This document shows, piece by piece, positions 25,434 through 35,388 of a stretch of 54,940 bases of DNA (position 1 is its first letter; each line of letters begins with the position of its first letter). The DNA lies in IMG/VR virus record IMGVR_UViG_3300010233_000019, positions 1-54,940 of that record, one strand, 5' to 3'. A program made the translations under genes and the position numbers. Source of the stretch: a virus. The notes beneath the pieces were generated by a model. The model saw only the letters and a program-made list of their open reading frames with translations. It was not told where the DNA came from and searched no databases.

Positions 25434-26144
25434 ATGGGAATCCTCCACACAATTCAGGTACTTCTAAATGACTCCGGAGTGTTTTGGCCACAAGCCCAAA
25501 TCCTCGATGCAGTGAATGAGGCCCAGCTCTGGGGGTTTGCCCAGACCAAGTGGTCCCGAAAGTCCTGGGCAATCACCCTTCCCAAGGGGACGGATATATT
25601 CCCCGTCCCTTCGGATCTCCTGGTTCCTGGGTGGATGGAGAGTCAGAACACCCTTGTGGATGGCTCGGTGTCCCACATGAGAGCCTTCCCCACCACACAC
25701 CGGGAGCTAGAACATTTCCTCCGGACTTGGCGCAGCGCGGGATTGGATGCTCCACAGTATTTTGTGATTTGGGATGCATTCAACTTTCGATGCTACCCTC
25801 GCCCGGATAAGGAGTATCTCTACACCCTCTGGGGAGTGGGGTATCCAGTGGAGATTGTGGACTCCCTTGGAGACTTTGCAGGACCTGTGGTTTACACCGA
25901 GGCTCTGCAGCATTTCTCTCTCTCGTTGCTTCTAAGTGCAACTCGCCCGGATCTTGCAGAGATGTATATGTCCCTTGCAGAGAGAGGGATTGTGGAGTTT
26001 AAAAAGCAACTCCGCAACCAGCAAAGCCATAATATCCGGAGACTTGCCCCAGCCACGGGGAGGTTGCAGATCCAACAAGGTGGGGCGGTTCGGGCATTGC
26101 CAGTGTATTACCCTATGGAATCCAGTGCGGGAGGATCAGCGTAA
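25434..26144 (+). CDS. head-tail adaptor (neck) protein, paralogue 2
   Basis: A 236-aa protein with the same order of helices as the first 230 residues of the 22434 gene (I-Q-V-L-L-N-D-S-G-V-F-W-P, D-A-V-N-E-A-Q-L-W). A strand region follows with LPKGTDIFPVPSDLLVPGWM and a late helix (F-S-L-S-L-L-L-S-A-T-R-P-D-L-A-E). Two adaptor-like rings in series are known in short-tailed phages. The stop overlaps the start of the nozzle-like gene. Confidence 0.6.
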   Translation: MGILHTIQVLLNDSGVFWPQAQILDAVNEAQLWGFAQTKWSRKSWAITLPKGTDIFPVPSDLLVPGWMESQNTLVDGSVSHMRAFPTTHRELEHFLRTWRSAGLDAPQYFVIWDAFNFRCYPRPDKEYLYTLWGVGYPVEIVDSLGDFAGPVVYTEALQHFSLSLLLSATRPDLAEMYMSLAERGIVEFKKQLRNQQSHNIRRLAPATGRLQIQQGGAVRALPVYYPMESSAGGSA

Positions 26145-29100
26145 TGCCGATTGGAACCCAGACTAGTGTGAATTTTGGCCTTGGTCTCAACGCCGTGGTG
26201 GCTCCACATCTTTGCCAAGAAGGCGAGGTCCCAGCGGCAGCGGATGTGGATTTCTCTCTCGAGAATGGTGCGGCCACGGCCCGGCGTGGATCGATTGTGG
26301 TTATGTCTTCCACGGCCACGGCTACGAATCTCAATGTGATCATCCGTCGATACAATGGAAGTAGTGCTTCTCTTGACCAGAGTCCGTGGTATTGGGTGTG
26401 TGCCTCGGGACCAATGTTCCGGGGGACTCTTACGGGATCCCTGATCACAGGGACAAATATCCGTACGATATTCTCTGGTGAGAGACCGAGTTTTGCAACG
26501 GCTTACCAAGACTGGGCGTATTTGGCAAATGGAGATGTTGCCATCCGAGATAATGGCTCCCAAACCTGGGATTGGATTATGGGAGCACCTACAAATCCCC
26601 CAATAACCGTACTCCCGGGGGGATCAACATTTACTGGATTTAATGCAGCCCTCGCTGCGGGAAGTGCAGGGACATTTGTGAGTTCTACGGGGTCCCCTGT
26701 GTTGAGTACCTTTACTACAGGTTCCTCTACTGGGATTGTTGCCACAGGAACAGTGACCAATACGAATTGGGAAAATCCCACTGTCTCCACCTTCACTGAG
26801 GGTTCCCATACGGGGACCAATACATATACCATTGGGGCCTTTGGGGTGGATTATTTCCTCCTAGGCCTCACCAATCCCTCGGTGGTGACACGGGTCTCGA
26901 GAGATGCATCGATTGGGGACACCTCATTCACCAACTACTGGCACGCTGAGACGACGCTAGATGAGATTGCAAACAATCCTGCAGACTCCATCGCTCAGAC
27001 CCTCCAAGTCACAGCAACATCGCAACTTCAGAATCTCCAACGCTCCACGGCCATCCGGCAACCTCAGCTTGGGGTTATCTCGAAAAGCCAACTTCTTTCC
27101 TTTCCACACCTCGTGGGTGGAGTGATGGCGTGGAAGGTAAATCGTACAGACTATCAACTTGTAGGCTCCACAATCGCCACCCCGGATTGGACGAATATCA
27201 AGGCTGTTCGTATTGTAATTGAAACTACTGGCCAATGCACAGCGGTTCTTGGAAGTTGGCAAACCTTTGGAGATGCGGGGTTTTGCCTTTCAGATACAAC
27301 CACAGGGTACTCATATTGCTATACTCTTGCAAGACTTGAGAATGGTCTCCCAGTAGCAGAGGGAGGGCCAAGTCCATTTTCAAGCCCAAAAAAATGCCAA
27401 GGGGCAGCGGCGGGCCTGACGATTGGGTTTATTGGGGCTCCCTACACGAATCTCCAAGGGGTGACACATTATGGTATCTACCGCCAAGGCGGGGTGTTGA
27501 ATGATGCGTATCTGGTGGATTACTTTGCCATCAACAACCAAGGGATATCTAACGCGATTTATTCAGATTATAGTTACTCCGATGCGGAGATTATTAACAA
27601 TCCCTCTCTAACTCGAAACCTCTGGACTTCCTGGCCAACCGCTGGGGTCAATGCAGTCTCCGAGCCCTGGCAGGATAGGGTCTTTCTGGGCACTGGGAAT
27701 CAACTCTTCTGGTCTCTCCCCGGACAGCCGAATACGATTCAGCAAGAAAGCCAAACCACAGTATCCAACACGGGGGATCCCATTCAGGGGTTCTCTGCTT
27801 GGGGACCATTGGTGATTGTGAATCAGAACTCCGTCTACGAGATGGACGGCACAGTCTTTGAGGGACCCGCGCAGGATTGGACACTCCGCAAGTCCGGAAG
27901 CCGCAGAGGCTCCGCCGCATCCAAGACCATCATCAAAACCCCCAAGGGGATTTTGCTCTTTGGGTATGATGGGATGTCCTTGTATTATCCCGGCTATGGA
28001 GTTGACACGCCCTTGGATTGGGTGTATAATAAGATAGGTGATGCTTGGAAGGGAACTTCGGTTTTGGACCCCGCAGCCCAAAAGGGATACCGAGTCCCGG
28101 CGTTTAATATCCCTCTCCTCGGCCAGGCTTGTGCGACGTATGGGGATGGGAAGATTTATCTGGCCGCCCCGACCTTCAAGAGCTTTGGGGATCCCACCTT
28201 GAATAACACGGTATTTGTGTTTGATCTGGTATTGGAAAGAGTGTGGTATTATGAGTATCCCTACACTATTAATTCCCTCTTTTGGGACTTCGTGAATAAC
28301 CGCCTCGTCGCGGGACTCATGGATGGGCGGATCGTACAACTTGAACAAGGCCTAACCGATCCGAATGGATTTGTGCAATGGGGGTTCCGCACCAAGACTT
28401 GGGCCTCACCACTGGACATCCTCATTGAAGGGGCCTCAGTGGAGGCAGAAGCCTCAAATGGAATTGAAGTTCGAGGGTCCCTGGATAGTGTGTTAAACAC
28501 CATGGGAACTCTAACAAACACCACTCGTGGATGGACCCCCCAACCACTTGCAGGGCAGGTGGTGAATAATTTGGCATTTGAATTCTTCGGTACCCAAGAG
28601 GGGACCCTAGGGCAGAAAGTCTCGGGGCTACAATGGTCCGCGATTGTCCAACCTCCAAAAGTCACGTATTGGAGAACAGACTTTGATCCCTCGGGAGATC
28701 CATCTACAGAGAAGATTTGGGATTGCAACTTCACGGAGATTGCCATTCAAGGTTCGGCCCCAGTGATTGGGGTGACCTTTGTGGACAATGTCCCTGTGAT
28801 GACAAATACATACCCCGCCCCAAGTTCGGGGCAGAACTATGCATATGAAGGGAGAGCTTCGAATTTGGTAGGCCCAGTGACTCTCCCCAAGGCCTATCCA
28901 AATGAGATTCTAGGGAACATATCCTACACCACCTATACCGTGGGGAGTGGAGGGACCTTTCAGATCTTCAACTCCTGGAACCAAACCCGCCCAGAGCCAC
29001 CAAGGGTTCTACAGTATGTATCTTCCAAGATCAGCGCCCCGAGTGATTCCACAATCAAGACCTGGGTGAATGAGGTACATCCTCTACATGGAACCATCAC

Positions 29101-29623
29101 TGCGACTTTGATGGTGGATGGACATGCAGTGGCGATCAATACCATGACCGGGGATTTCCGAAAGAGTTATGAATTTGGAGAGCCCAATGTCACTGTGGGA
29201 AATACCGTTTGGGTGGTATACAATGCCTCCACTCCATTCAAGTGGTACAAGACGGACTTTGAACTAGAACCACGTCCCTTCAACAAGACCACCTGGGTCC
29301 TTACATATAAACGCCCCGGAGGCGTGACACAGTTGGATATGGCAAGGTTCAATTCCCTAGATCTCGAAGGATTCGGCACCGTTACTTCGACTTGGAGAGC
29401 TGATGGGGTTCCAGTTCTCACGAATACCGTAGTGGTCTCTGGAAGACAATTCTTTGATGTGCTCTCTTTCCCTCCAGGGATTCGGGGGTATCTCTTCGAG
29501 CAGGAACTCACATCTTCAGAACCCTTCCGAGTATGGAGATCAAATCTCGATATCGAGCGGATTGGCGTGAAGGGGTTCTCTCGAGTCACATATCATGGCA
29601 AACCCCAAGAGGTGGCGAGTTAG
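26144..29623 (+). CDS. large tail protein (nozzle / tubular B-like)
   Basis: A 1159-aa protein, the longest in the window. The N-terminus (FGLGLNAVVAPHLCQEGEVPAAADVDFS near residue 12 and A-A-T-A-R-R-G-S near 47) fits the beta-propeller nozzle proteins that follow adaptors in podoviruses. LFGYDGMSLYYPGYGVDTPLDWVYNKIGDAW near 605-635 also matches that style. The C-terminal third repeats a beta module with [YF]-x-W-[YR]-[KR]-T-D-F-[DE] and V-x-T-N-T. It would form the short tail tube. Confidence 0.65.
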   Translation: MPIGTQTSVNFGLGLNAVVAPHLCQEGEVPAAADVDFSLENGAATARRGSIVVMSSTATATNLNVIIRRYNGSSASLDQSPWYWVCASGPMFRGTLTGSLITGTNIRTIFSGERPSFATAYQDWAYLANGDVAIRDNGSQTWDWIMGAPTNPPITVLPGGSTFTGFNAALAAGSAGTFVSSTGSPVLSTFTTGSSTGIVATGTVTNTNWENPTVSTFTEGSHTGTNTYTIGAFGVDYFLLGLTNPSVVTRVSRDASIGDTSFTNYWHAETTLDEIANNPADSIAQTLQVTATSQLQNLQRSTAIRQPQLGVISKSQLLSFPHLVGGVMAWKVNRTDYQLVGSTIATPDWTNIKAVRIVIETTGQCTAVLGSWQTFGDAGFCLSDTTTGYSYCYTLARLENGLPVAEGGPSPFSSPKKCQGAAAGLTIGFIGAPYTNLQGVTHYGIYRQGGVLNDAYLVDYFAINNQGISNAIYSDYSYSDAEIINNPSLTRNLWTSWPTAGVNAVSEPWQDRVFLGTGNQLFWSLPGQPNTIQQESQTTVSNTGDPIQGFSAWGPLVIVNQNSVYEMDGTVFEGPAQDWTLRKSGSRRGSAASKTIIKTPKGILLFGYDGMSLYYPGYGVDTPLDWVYNKIGDAWKGTSVLDPAAQKGYRVPAFNIPLLGQACATYGDGKIYLAAPTFKSFGDPTLNNTVFVFDLVLERVWYYEYPYTINSLFWDFVNNRLVAGLMDGRIVQLEQGLTDPNGFVQWGFRTKTWASPLDILIEGASVEAEASNGIEVRGSLDSVLNTMGTLTNTTRGWTPQPLAGQVVNNLAFEFFGTQEGTLGQKVSGLQWSAIVQPPKVTYWRTDFDPSGDPSTEKIWDCNFTEIAIQGSAPVIGVTFVDNVPVMTNTYPAPSSGQNYAYEGRASNLVGPVTLPKAYPNEILGNISYTTYTVGSGGTFQIFNSWNQTRPEPPRVLQYVSSKISAPSDSTIKTWVNEVHPLHGTITATLMVDGHAVAINTMTGDFRKSYEFGEPNVTVGNTVWVVYNASTPFKWYKTDFELEPRPFNKTTWVLTYKRPGGVTQLDMARFNSLDLEGFGTVTSTWRADGVPVLTNTVVVSGRQFFDVLSFPPGIRGYLFEQELTSSEPFRVWRSNLDIERIGVKGFSRVTYHGKPQEVAS

Positions 29624-30235
29624 GTGAAGAAAACACAAATCGCCATTCCCCCATTCAAGGACTTCAATGAGGCGAGGAATGTGGTGCAAAATGCCCTCTC
29701 AGGTTTGGTCTCAACTTTGGTAGAGGATTCCAAGAATACCCAACTTGATGGTAAGGGTCTAACCGCGCAGCATCTCGCCACTCCAATTCTCCCTGATGAT
29801 GCAGCAACAAAGGAGTATGTGGATAGGGCTCTTCAAAGCGGACTTCCCCCAAAGAGTGTGGGGGTCCTGGGGGATTTTCAACTTGCCAACGCATCCTCTC
29901 AGTTATCCCTGACAGCGGGATTTCAAGATGTCCCTGGATGCGCGTTGACTTGCCAGAGGAGTGGGACGTATCTAATCCAAGGGAACTTTTTCTTCATCGC
30001 AAGTGGCACGAGTAGTCAAATCTTTGCGGGGGCACTTCTCGCAAATGGGGTTCAACCCACAGGGTTTGCTATAACCCAGGAGAATAGAAATGGATTCTAC
30101 AGTGCCGCCTCTCAACAGTGGCTTTTGCCTATGTTAGGGGGGCAGATTTTAAAACTCCAAGCACTCTCCCTTGCGGGAGTGGGAAAGACTGAAACTCCCC
30201 ATACAAGTATTACAATTTTATGGGTTGGACCCTAA
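29624..30235 (+). CDS. short tail-fibre-like protein
   Basis: A 203-aa protein that starts with GTG directly after the previous stop. GAGGTGGCGAG upstream can act as ribosome site. Residues 1-80 form a helical attachment region ending in L-P-D-D-A-A-T-K-E-Y-V-D, a phrase common in tail fibres. Residues 90-203 look like a C1q/TNF-like jelly-roll (GTYLIQGNFFF, FAGALLANG). It is probably a trimeric fibre tip. Confidence 0.6.
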   Translation: MKKTQIAIPPFKDFNEARNVVQNALSGLVSTLVEDSKNTQLDGKGLTAQHLATPILPDDAATKEYVDRALQSGLPPKSVGVLGDFQLANASSQLSLTAGFQDVPGCALTCQRSGTYLIQGNFFFIASGTSSQIFAGALLANGVQPTGFAITQENRNGFYSAASQQWLLPMLGGQILKLQALSLAGVGKTETPHTSITILWVGP

Positions 30236-30266
30236 ATCAACACTCGCCAAAGGAGGCGAAAACAAA

Positions 30267-31049
30267 ATGAATGTTATATCCGGACAAAATGTAGATCTCA
30301 TCTTCCCCTTTCCCCTATCGGAGGTGAAACGGACATATGGGTGGAATCATTGCTACCGCACACTCACGGAGACGGATGATACTCCGAGCACTCAGGAGGA
30401 TTTCATCACATGGATGGAGAGTGTGGTGCAGACCATCCCCACTTGGGGGATCATTGATAAGAATCATATCACCAATATCAAACACGAAGCTCCATTGATT
30501 GGGATTGGGGTCTTCGAACCCATTGTGTGTCTGCCGAAGGGTGTGATTCGAAATGGACTCTTTCATGTGGCTACGGCCCGAAAGGCCTGGCGGACGGGAT
30601 TGGTCGATGAAGCGGGGCTCCTTGTGATTAGGGCACTCTTTGAGGAGATCCCAACATTGCTCCGAGTGAGTGCGTCGATTATGGAAAAGAATTTTCCGGC
30701 CAAGGCTTTGGCCAAGAGAATGGGATTCAAGTTTGAAGGTCTCACGGAAGACGCGATTGTGAAGGGTGGGATAGCAGAAAATCTGGTCAACTTTGGCCTA
30801 ACAAGGAAGAGGTGGGAAGCATGTCAATGGGAACAACGAGTGGTGGCGGAGCCCCGGGAATCGGAAGTCTCCTCATGGGTCCCCTTGGAGGGGCACTTGG
30901 AGGCCTCTTCTCAAGTCTCCTTGGAGGAGGGAGCCAGACAAATACCACAAATAGCTCTGGAAGTTCCAACATGTCTGGATCCGCAAGTAGCGATACCAGC
31001 CAAAACTCCGGAGGTCAAACAAATCAAAATGTCTCCGGAACAAATGTAG
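30267..31049 (+). CDS. GNAT-family N-acetyltransferase-like protein
   Basis: A 260-aa open frame. Residues 1-185 have a GNAT layout: P-L-I-G-I-G-V-F-E-P, then F-H-V-A-T-A-R-K-A-W and a helix. The late L-R-V-S-A-S-I-M-E-K-N-F-P-A-K-A-L-A-K-R-M-G-F is a typical acetyl-CoA-fold C-terminal part. It may acylate a sugar or virion protein. AAAGGAGG (30250-30257) fixes the ATG. The last 75 residues overlap the next gene in another frame and may be read-through without function. Confidence 0.65.
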   Translation: MNVISGQNVDLIFPFPLSEVKRTYGWNHCYRTLTETDDTPSTQEDFITWMESVVQTIPTWGIIDKNHITNIKHEAPLIGIGVFEPIVCLPKGVIRNGLFHVATARKAWRTGLVDEAGLLVIRALFEEIPTLLRVSASIMEKNFPAKALAKRMGFKFEGLTEDAIVKGGIAENLVNFGLTRKRWEACQWEQRVVAEPRESEVSSWVPLEGHLEASSQVSLEEGARQIPQIALEVPTCLDPQVAIPAKTPEVKQIKMSPEQM

Positions 31050-31567
31050 CTACCACTACCCCGAATCTCTCCCCGGAGTATGCGGCGTTTCAAGCTTCAC
31101 TGCCCGGGAGGTTCAATCAGGGCTTCGCTCAGGCGTCAAAGCCATTGCTGGGGCAAGCACAGCAGACGGCCTTCACAGGGGGCCTCAATACAAACTACAA
31201 TCAAGCCTTGCAGGGGTTGATGGGGAACCTTGCCAAGAGAGGAGCCTTAAATTCCGGAGCCGCCGGAACTGCTCAGGCGGGGCTCCTCAATAACAAACTC
31301 AACTCCCAAAGCCAGTATCTTGCGCAGGCTCCGGTGCAGAATCGGCAATATGCGGATACACAGTTCCAGAATGTCCTGGGACAAGCGGGATCATACAAGC
31401 CGATCTTTGGCCAAACCACCCAAGGTGCAAACAACCAAACCTCCCTCACAGATATTAGTAATTGGCTGAGTTCGATGATGAATAGTAGCCAAAACCAAAA
31501 CACCTCCACCACCCAAAGCACCACAGAGAAGAAAGGTGGGACGGGGTTGCTGGGGAAATTGTTCTAA
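30821..31567 (+). CDS. probable internal virion protein (small)
   Basis: A 248-aa protein with a glycine-rich hydrophobic N-terminus (PGIGSLLMGPLGGALGGLF) that could insert in a membrane. A Ser/Thr/Asn-rich linker follows, then helical repeats rich in Gln and Ala. This layout is common for ejected internal proteins of podoviruses. ATG 30821 has GAGG nine bases upstream. It overlaps the acetyltransferase frame by about 229 bases. Two larger candidates for ejection proteins follow. Confidence 0.55.
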   Translation: MSMGTTSGGGAPGIGSLLMGPLGGALGGLFSSLLGGGSQTNTTNSSGSSNMSGSASSDTSQNSGGQTNQNVSGTNVATTTPNLSPEYAAFQASLPGRFNQGFAQASKPLLGQAQQTAFTGGLNTNYNQALQGLMGNLAKRGALNSGAAGTAQAGLLNNKLNSQSQYLAQAPVQNRQYADTQFQNVLGQAGSYKPIFGQTTQGANNQTSLTDISNWLSSMMNSSQNQNTSTTQSTTEKKGGTGLLGKLF

Positions 31568-31576
31568 GGAGCCCTG

Positions 31577-33397
31577 ATGAGCCCAGATTTGAATTCCCTC
31601 TATGACCTCCCCCAACAGGGGGAGCAAACCTTGGACCCTCGGGAGTTGCTAAGGCAGCAACTTCTGAAGTTCCAGGGGCAGGTATCCCCGCAGGCTTCGC
31701 CCAGTCCGATGCCGGATCTTGTGCAACGCGGGGCAGGACCAAAGCCCAACCCCACAGACTATGGGGCTCCGCCCCAAAAAGGAAATGCCGGGACCTTTCT
31801 TGAAGCGTTGCTGAATGGCTTTGCCGCGAAGAATAACCCAGAGTTCTTTCGGCAGACTCAGGAATCCTCTCGAGCGAGGGACATGCAGGATCAAGAGAGG
31901 ATCCGCCAAGCGGATCAATTCCGAAATCAGATGTTGCTGCATAACACCCTCTCGCCATATGAGAAGGCAATTCTCGAGGAACAAAAAGCAGCACAGCAAA
32001 ACAAGCAGCAAGAGGATCAACTCAAGTTGATGCAGATGGCCACACCGGAAGGGCCAGTGGCACTGGGGCAGGCTCCAAACTTACAGGGGATGGTCTCCCC
32101 CTCGGTTCAGGGAACCCCGGGGACTCCCGGACCCTCTCAGGGACTCGGGCCAAATCCCCAGAATGATTGGGGACAAACTCCCCCAGTTCCAGGACAAGCT
32201 CCAACACCAGGATTGGAGTTCCTCGGACCCACCTCAGCCAATGCGGCTGCACCGCCCTCGATGACGGGTACCATGGGAGGGATTCCTTTCCATCAAAATC
32301 CCGAGTATGATCCGAATGAGAAGAAGGCCAATCGCATCGCAATGCCTGCAGATTCGGAGATGGGTAAGGCCTATACCACGATGTTCAAAGGTGCGGTGCC
32401 GGATAAGGAGGGGAACTTCAATGTAGACCCGAGGGTCTTACCCTTCATCACGGAGAATGCCAAGGATCGGGCCAAGGCAGAGGAACAACACGCGGCGATG
32501 TTGGACTTGCAAAGCAATGCCAAGTCCCTTCATGGTCTGGTGGATAACTTTATTGCAAAGGCAGACCCTCCAACCGCAGCGATGTTTAAGAGTGAAATTG
32601 ACACCGCCCGAACCCCCCAGCAACTTGAGGGGGTCTCCGGGAGGATCATTGCATATCAGACCACGAATGGGCCCGAGGCTCGAAAAAGGAATCTTGAACT
32701 CGCTACGGCTGCGGCGGTGGCTACGGATAATGCCAAAGCCCAAGGGGTCATCAAACGCTCCGAAGCCATGGCGGATAGCATGTACGATGTGATGATGAAG
32801 ACTGGGATGCCTCCGGATGTTTTGATGAGAGGGAGGAATCCCGAAGAGAGAATGGCCATCACCGCGAAGTGGGTGAGAGATGGAAAGCAACTTCCAGTCT
32901 TTCTCACTCAGCAGGGTCAGAAGGCTCTGACGGAGATTGATTCAACTCTAGCCCTGGCCAAGGAAATCAAAGGGCTCCTCGAAGCCAAAGGTCCAGATGG
33001 AAAGGCCCTAAAGGATTCTTCCATGCCATTCAGTACACTCTTGCAATCTGCAGAGTACAAAGCAGGTATCAAACCCTTACAGGATAAATATATCAACCTC
33101 ACAAAGGTCTTCCAGACTCTGGCAGCGGGGCGTATTGCCAAAGCTTCGGGTTCCTCAACCGAGAAGATCCAAGAGGACCTTAAGGTGCATACACCATTTC
33201 CCGAAAAGGATTCCCTCGCCTTGGCGTATAGCAAACTTCTAAGTATCATTCATTACATTGAGGATAACCAGAGGAATGCGGTGATTCAAAACAACAACAA
33301 ATGGGGAGGGCTCATCGGGGCGGGAGTGATTGAGGACAAAGAAACGGGGAAAGAAGAAACCCCTCAAGAGAAAGCTGAAAGGCTTCTGGGGAAGTAA
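31577..33397 (+). CDS. internal virion (ejection) protein
   Basis: A 606-aa protein with a disordered Pro/Gln-rich N-terminal third and a long helical C-terminal part. It has no hydrophobic core or enzyme motif. An AAGGAG site precedes the ATG by few bases. Its place after the tail genes and its composition match ejection proteins, which leave the capsid with the DNA and form a channel. I infer the role from position and composition only. Confidence 0.6.
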   Translation: MSPDLNSLYDLPQQGEQTLDPRELLRQQLLKFQGQVSPQASPSPMPDLVQRGAGPKPNPTDYGAPPQKGNAGTFLEALLNGFAAKNNPEFFRQTQESSRARDMQDQERIRQADQFRNQMLLHNTLSPYEKAILEEQKAAQQNKQQEDQLKLMQMATPEGPVALGQAPNLQGMVSPSVQGTPGTPGPSQGLGPNPQNDWGQTPPVPGQAPTPGLEFLGPTSANAAAPPSMTGTMGGIPFHQNPEYDPNEKKANRIAMPADSEMGKAYTTMFKGAVPDKEGNFNVDPRVLPFITENAKDRAKAEEQHAAMLDLQSNAKSLHGLVDNFIAKADPPTAAMFKSEIDTARTPQQLEGVSGRIIAYQTTNGPEARKRNLELATAAAVATDNAKAQGVIKRSEAMADSMYDVMMKTGMPPDVLMRGRNPEERMAITAKWVRDGKQLPVFLTQQGQKALTEIDSTLALAKEIKGLLEAKGPDGKALKDSSMPFSTLLQSAEYKAGIKPLQDKYINLTKVFQTLAAGRIAKASGSSTEKIQEDLKVHTPFPEKDSLALAYSKLLSIIHYIEDNQRNAVIQNNNKWGGLIGAGVIEDKETGKEETPQEKAERLLGK

Positions 33398-33406
33398 GGA
33401 GAAACC

Positions 33407-35053
33407 ATGGCAGATCAAAGTCCAGCGGAACTAGCGGATCTGAAGGATCTGTATAACCAACGGGGCTCCTTGAAGTTGAGCCCCACACAGCAGATCAGAC
33501 TCACGGCTCTAGCCAAACAAAATGGGTGGGACAAGGCCACCCCCGGGACAAGTGGGGAGGACATCTCGGGTTCCCCATTCTTGCAGGCCTTGAAACTTGG
33601 TTGGGGTGCTACCAAGCAGGCCACTCAGAATGCAGTGGGGCGGTTTGGTGAGGCACTTGGCCAAGACTCCCAAGCCGTGGGCCAGATGTTACAGGATCAA
33701 CTAGGGAAACTCACGGGGTCCCATCCTCTCGAGGCAGTGACGGATACCGCCTCGGGTCTCATCGGAGCCCAGCAGCAGCAGCAGCAGCAAATGCAACAAG
33801 AGAATCCCATCCGAGCGGGACTTCGGCAGGGGATTAATTCCACCCCATTGGGAGCATTGGTCGGACCCCAAGTGAATCGGGCAATAGACCGCTTTACCTC
33901 GGGGGATCCGGCAGGGTCCATGTCTGATGTGGCACAGCTTGCACTGATGAATTCAGGTCCGGATATTGTGGAAGCAGCGGGAACTCCCCTTCGAAGGGTT
34001 GGGGAGTCTATGGTAAGGAATTCTCAGAGGGATCTTACGGATGTGGCGGGGGATTTCTTGCAGAAGAACAAGACAGAAAAGGATCTTGCAGTGGTGCCGA
34101 GGATTGATAGGGTGACGGGTAAGGCCCAACCTGGGCTGACGCCATTTGAGGAAATGCGGGGTCGTATCGAGTCAATGGATACTCAGCCAAGGCGAGGACG
34201 GGAGGCCACTCCCCAAGCAGAGCGAACCCAAGGGGTGATCGCCAAGGCCACGGAACTAAGGAATCAGCGGCTCCAAACTTCCCAGGCCCAGATGCCCATC
34301 TCCGATGTGTTGACTCCAGCGATGCAGTATATCCAGGAAAAACAAGCCGTAGGGGATTCTACGTCCTCGGCGGAGAGTGCTCTGGCCAACAAGATTGAAG
34401 CCCTCACTAAGATCCCCAAACTCGTGGATCCCCAAGGAAAACCTCTCGAGACGGATTGGCAATATGCCCAACGAGTCCAACAGGCCAACCCTACCGCAAC
34501 TCCGTGGAAATGGCAAGAACGAAAGGAAGCTTTGAAGGCCACCCAGACGGAACGGGAAGCCCAACGCAGCCAAGGAACCCTCGCGGAGACCAATCCCTCG
34601 GAGGATACCATTCGGGATTTGATGATCCATGGCATCAACGAGGGCCACTCGAGGATCGCTGGGGCAGAACCCGGGGAGTTTAATCGGACCATCCACCAAA
34701 CCATTGCCATCCAGGATGCGGTGAAGGAGATGGCCAAGACGAAGCCCCAGACCCTGATGCACGCGATGCAGTATGTCCTTGGTGGGGCAACCGTGGCGGG
34801 ACTCTCCACTCTGACAAATCTCGGTGGGGTGATCCCCATCGGTGCGGGGGCGGCAAGTCTTGGGGGTGGAGTTCTCGCAGCAGCGGCGGTTTTTGCACGG
34901 AAACTTGCCACAGACCCCATTGCTCGGGCAAAGTTTGGAGATTACCTTCGCCAGACAAATCTCCGAGGCGGGGCTGCTGCCCAAACGATTGGGGGGATTC
35001 CTAAGCTTCGAGCCCTAGTACCCACCCAACCAGCAACACAACCCCCGCAATAA
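33407..35053 (+). CDS. internal virion (ejection) protein with membrane segment
   Basis: A 548-aa protein, mostly helical and rich in Gln and Ala, with a polyglutamine run near residue 125. Towards the end there is a long hydrophobic stretch (about 450-500: L-G-G-A-T-V-A-G-L-S-T-L, I-G-A-G-A-A-S-L, V-L-A-A-A-A-V-F-A). This could cross a membrane once or twice. AAGGAGAAACC precedes the ATG. It is likely the membrane-inserting part of the ejection channel. Confidence 0.6.
   Translation: MADQSPAELADLKDLYNQRGSLKLSPTQQIRLTALAKQNGWDKATPGTSGEDISGSPFLQALKLGWGATKQATQNAVGRFGEALGQDSQAVGQMLQDQLGKLTGSHPLEAVTDTASGLIGAQQQQQQQMQQENPIRAGLRQGINSTPLGALVGPQVNRAIDRFTSGDPAGSMSDVAQLALMNSGPDIVEAAGTPLRRVGESMVRNSQRDLTDVAGDFLQKNKTEKDLAVVPRIDRVTGKAQPGLTPFEEMRGRIESMDTQPRRGREATPQAERTQGVIAKATELRNQRLQTSQAQMPISDVLTPAMQYIQEKQAVGDSTSSAESALANKIEALTKIPKLVDPQGKPLETDWQYAQRVQQANPTATPWKWQERKEALKATQTEREAQRSQGTLAETNPSEDTIRDLMIHGINEGHSRIAGAEPGEFNRTIHQTIAIQDAVKEMAKTKPQTLMHAMQYVLGGATVAGLSTLTNLGGVIPIGAGAASLGGGVLAAAAVFARKLATDPIARAKFGDYLRQTNLRGGAAAQTIGGIPKLRALVPTQPATQPPQ
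33770..33790 (+). repeat. CAG trinucleotide run
   Basis: Six CAG codons and one CAA encode a polyglutamine stretch within the ejection-protein gene. Such runs change length by slippage. Confidence 0.8.
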
Positions 35054-35101
35054 GTTGGGGGATACACCAAAGTAAAACTAGCCCTATAAGGATTTCCAAA
35101 G

Positions 35102-35377
35102 ATGATTACTCCTTTCCTTCAGTCTCAGCAGCCCCGGCCAGTGTCGGTAACCAGCCTGGTATGGCTCAGCATCACCACGTTGTTGGCATTGGTGCTAACC
35201 CTCGTCGGAGCATGGGGACAGAATACAAGCAAGCGTGTCGATCAGCAGAGTGAAACTCTGTCCAAGGTCGTGACCCAGCAAGCGGTGGATCAAGAGAGGT
35301 TCTCGGAGATTCAGAAATCCCTCCGAGAACAGAAGGCGATGATTCAAGTTTTGTTGGACATGCACACAAAAAAATAA
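35102..35377 (+). CDS. small membrane protein with coiled coil (spanin- or holin-like)
   Basis: A 91-aa protein with one transmembrane helix (about residues 17-39: S-L-V-W-L-S-I-T-T-L-L-A-L-V-L). A charged helix follows (about 45-90: D-Q-Q-S-E-T-L, S-E-I-Q-K-S-L-R-E-Q-K). This is the usual layout of an inner-membrane spanin or a class-III holin. AAGGATTTCC precedes the ATG. It would act in lysis, but no partner is recognisable. Confidence 0.55.
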   Translation: MITPFLQSQQPRPVSVTSLVWLSITTLLALVLTLVGAWGQNTSKRVDQQSETLSKVVTQQAVDQERFSEIQKSLREQKAMIQVLLDMHTKK

Positions 35378-35388
35378 CAGGGGGTCTC

